Below, in pieces: positions 49,784-49,888 of a stretch of DNA of 49,888 nucleotides. The position numbers and the translations under genes are program-made. The notes below the pieces were generated by a model that was not told where the DNA came from, searched no databases, and saw nothing but the letters and a program-made list of their open reading frames with translations. Where the stretch lies: contig NZ_BOMN01000039.1 of assembly GCF_016862215.1 (NCBI RefSeq), positions 1 through 49,888 on the forward strand. The letters run 5' to 3'. The stretch comes from Winogradskya humida. Its GTDB lineage: Bacteria; Actinomycetota; Actinomycetes; Mycobacteriales; Micromonosporaceae. How positions within the stretch are numbered: position 1 is the first letter of the stretch; every line of letters starts with the position of its first letter.

Positions 49784-49888
49784 GTCCGCGCCCGTGCCGC
49801 ACTCCGGCCGCACTCCGCACTCCGGCCGCACTCCGCACTCCGGCCGCACTCCGCACTCCGGCCGCACTCCGCACTCCGGCCGCACTCC
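49784..49888. repeat. 18-bp tandem repeat reaching the window edge
   Basis: Repeats of ACTCCGGCCGCACTCCGC, at least five copies and continuing past the end. Upstream sequence contains related CCGCACCCCGCAC and GGGCCTGCAC pieces. The array resembles the repeat near 31.9 kb in its C-rich composition. Confidence 0.75.

Larger units (their letters stand above)
49486..49888. other. right-end region: structured segment and repeats, no confirmed gene
   Basis: About 400 bp without a confirmed gene. The left part (49498-49620) is a long imperfect inverted repeat (CCGAG/CTCGG arms with GGGCCCGG cores and a GGCGCC-TCAGC-GGCGCC top). It also holds coding-like short frames on the minus strand. The centre is C-rich. 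From about 49784 to the window end runs an 18-bp tandem repeat (GCACTCCGGCCGCACTCC). A gene may begin or end beyond the edge. Confidence 0.45.

Overview
The window is about 50 kb of very GC-rich DNA with dense, often overlapping genes, and its gene content is that of a high-GC actinobacterium. Markers are the proteasome activator Bpa (ending GQYL), an LppU-family protein, DUF4192, DUF6457, two GT87-type membrane mannosyltransferase-like proteins, a TY-Chap protein and an EndoQ-UvrD fusion. The combination fits Micromonosporaceae such as Actinoplanes, but that is inference: there is no rRNA or other phylogenetic marker to settle it. Nothing looks like a prophage, IS element, tRNA, rRNA or CRISPR array.

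Left part (1-13.1 kb). A 1,591-aa repeat-built membrane protein is divergent from the replicative helicase gene dnaB. Next to dnaB is a polymorphic-toxin cassette on the minus strand: a YbaB/EbfC-like protein, a WXG100/EspC-like protein, a 1,354-aa toxin and a small possible immunity gene, each overlapping the next. The toxin has a WXG100-like N-terminus, a papain-fold glutamine-deamidase-type domain (Tox-PL) and a RelA/SpoT-like nucleotidyltransferase domain. Divergent from the cassette is a three-part Imm35-like / YwqJ-deaminase / SUKH-3 protein. No type VII secretion motor genes lie in the window, so export must depend on machinery elsewhere.

Middle part (13-33 kb). A zinc-ribbon protein, a GT87-like enzyme and a GGDEF-EAL cyclic-di-GMP protein come first. 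The molybdenum-cofactor operon moaC-mog-moeA-moaE follows, each gene overlapping the next by 4 nt. Then come a second GT87-like gene, a DoxX-like gene, an AAA ATPase, LppU, a lone prepilin peptidase and the EndoQ-UvrD helicase. A second molybdenum-cofactor unit, moaA-moaD, is coupled to a membrane metallophosphoesterase. A fructosamine-kinase-like gene closes the section.

Right part (33-49.9 kb). GNAT and DUF4192 genes lie around a pair of DnaA-box-like sites. A PhoD phosphatase and the third molybdenum-enzyme group (fdhD, divergent mobA-DUF6457) follow, then TY-Chap and a beta-propeller lipoprotein gene that is split by a frameshift. Next are an Lrp regulator divergent from a DDAH-like amidinohydrolase, bpa, two tandem HAD phosphatases, a 4-TM protein plus serS, osmC, a zincin-type metallopeptidase and an AIM24 protein.

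Two themes stand out. Molybdenum cofactor synthesis and formate dehydrogenase maturation are represented by nine genes at three sites. Minisatellite-like tandem repeats sit at several gene 3' ends, and two of them run through the stop codon. The most novel-looking system is the toxin with two different predicted catalytic domains beside dnaB.
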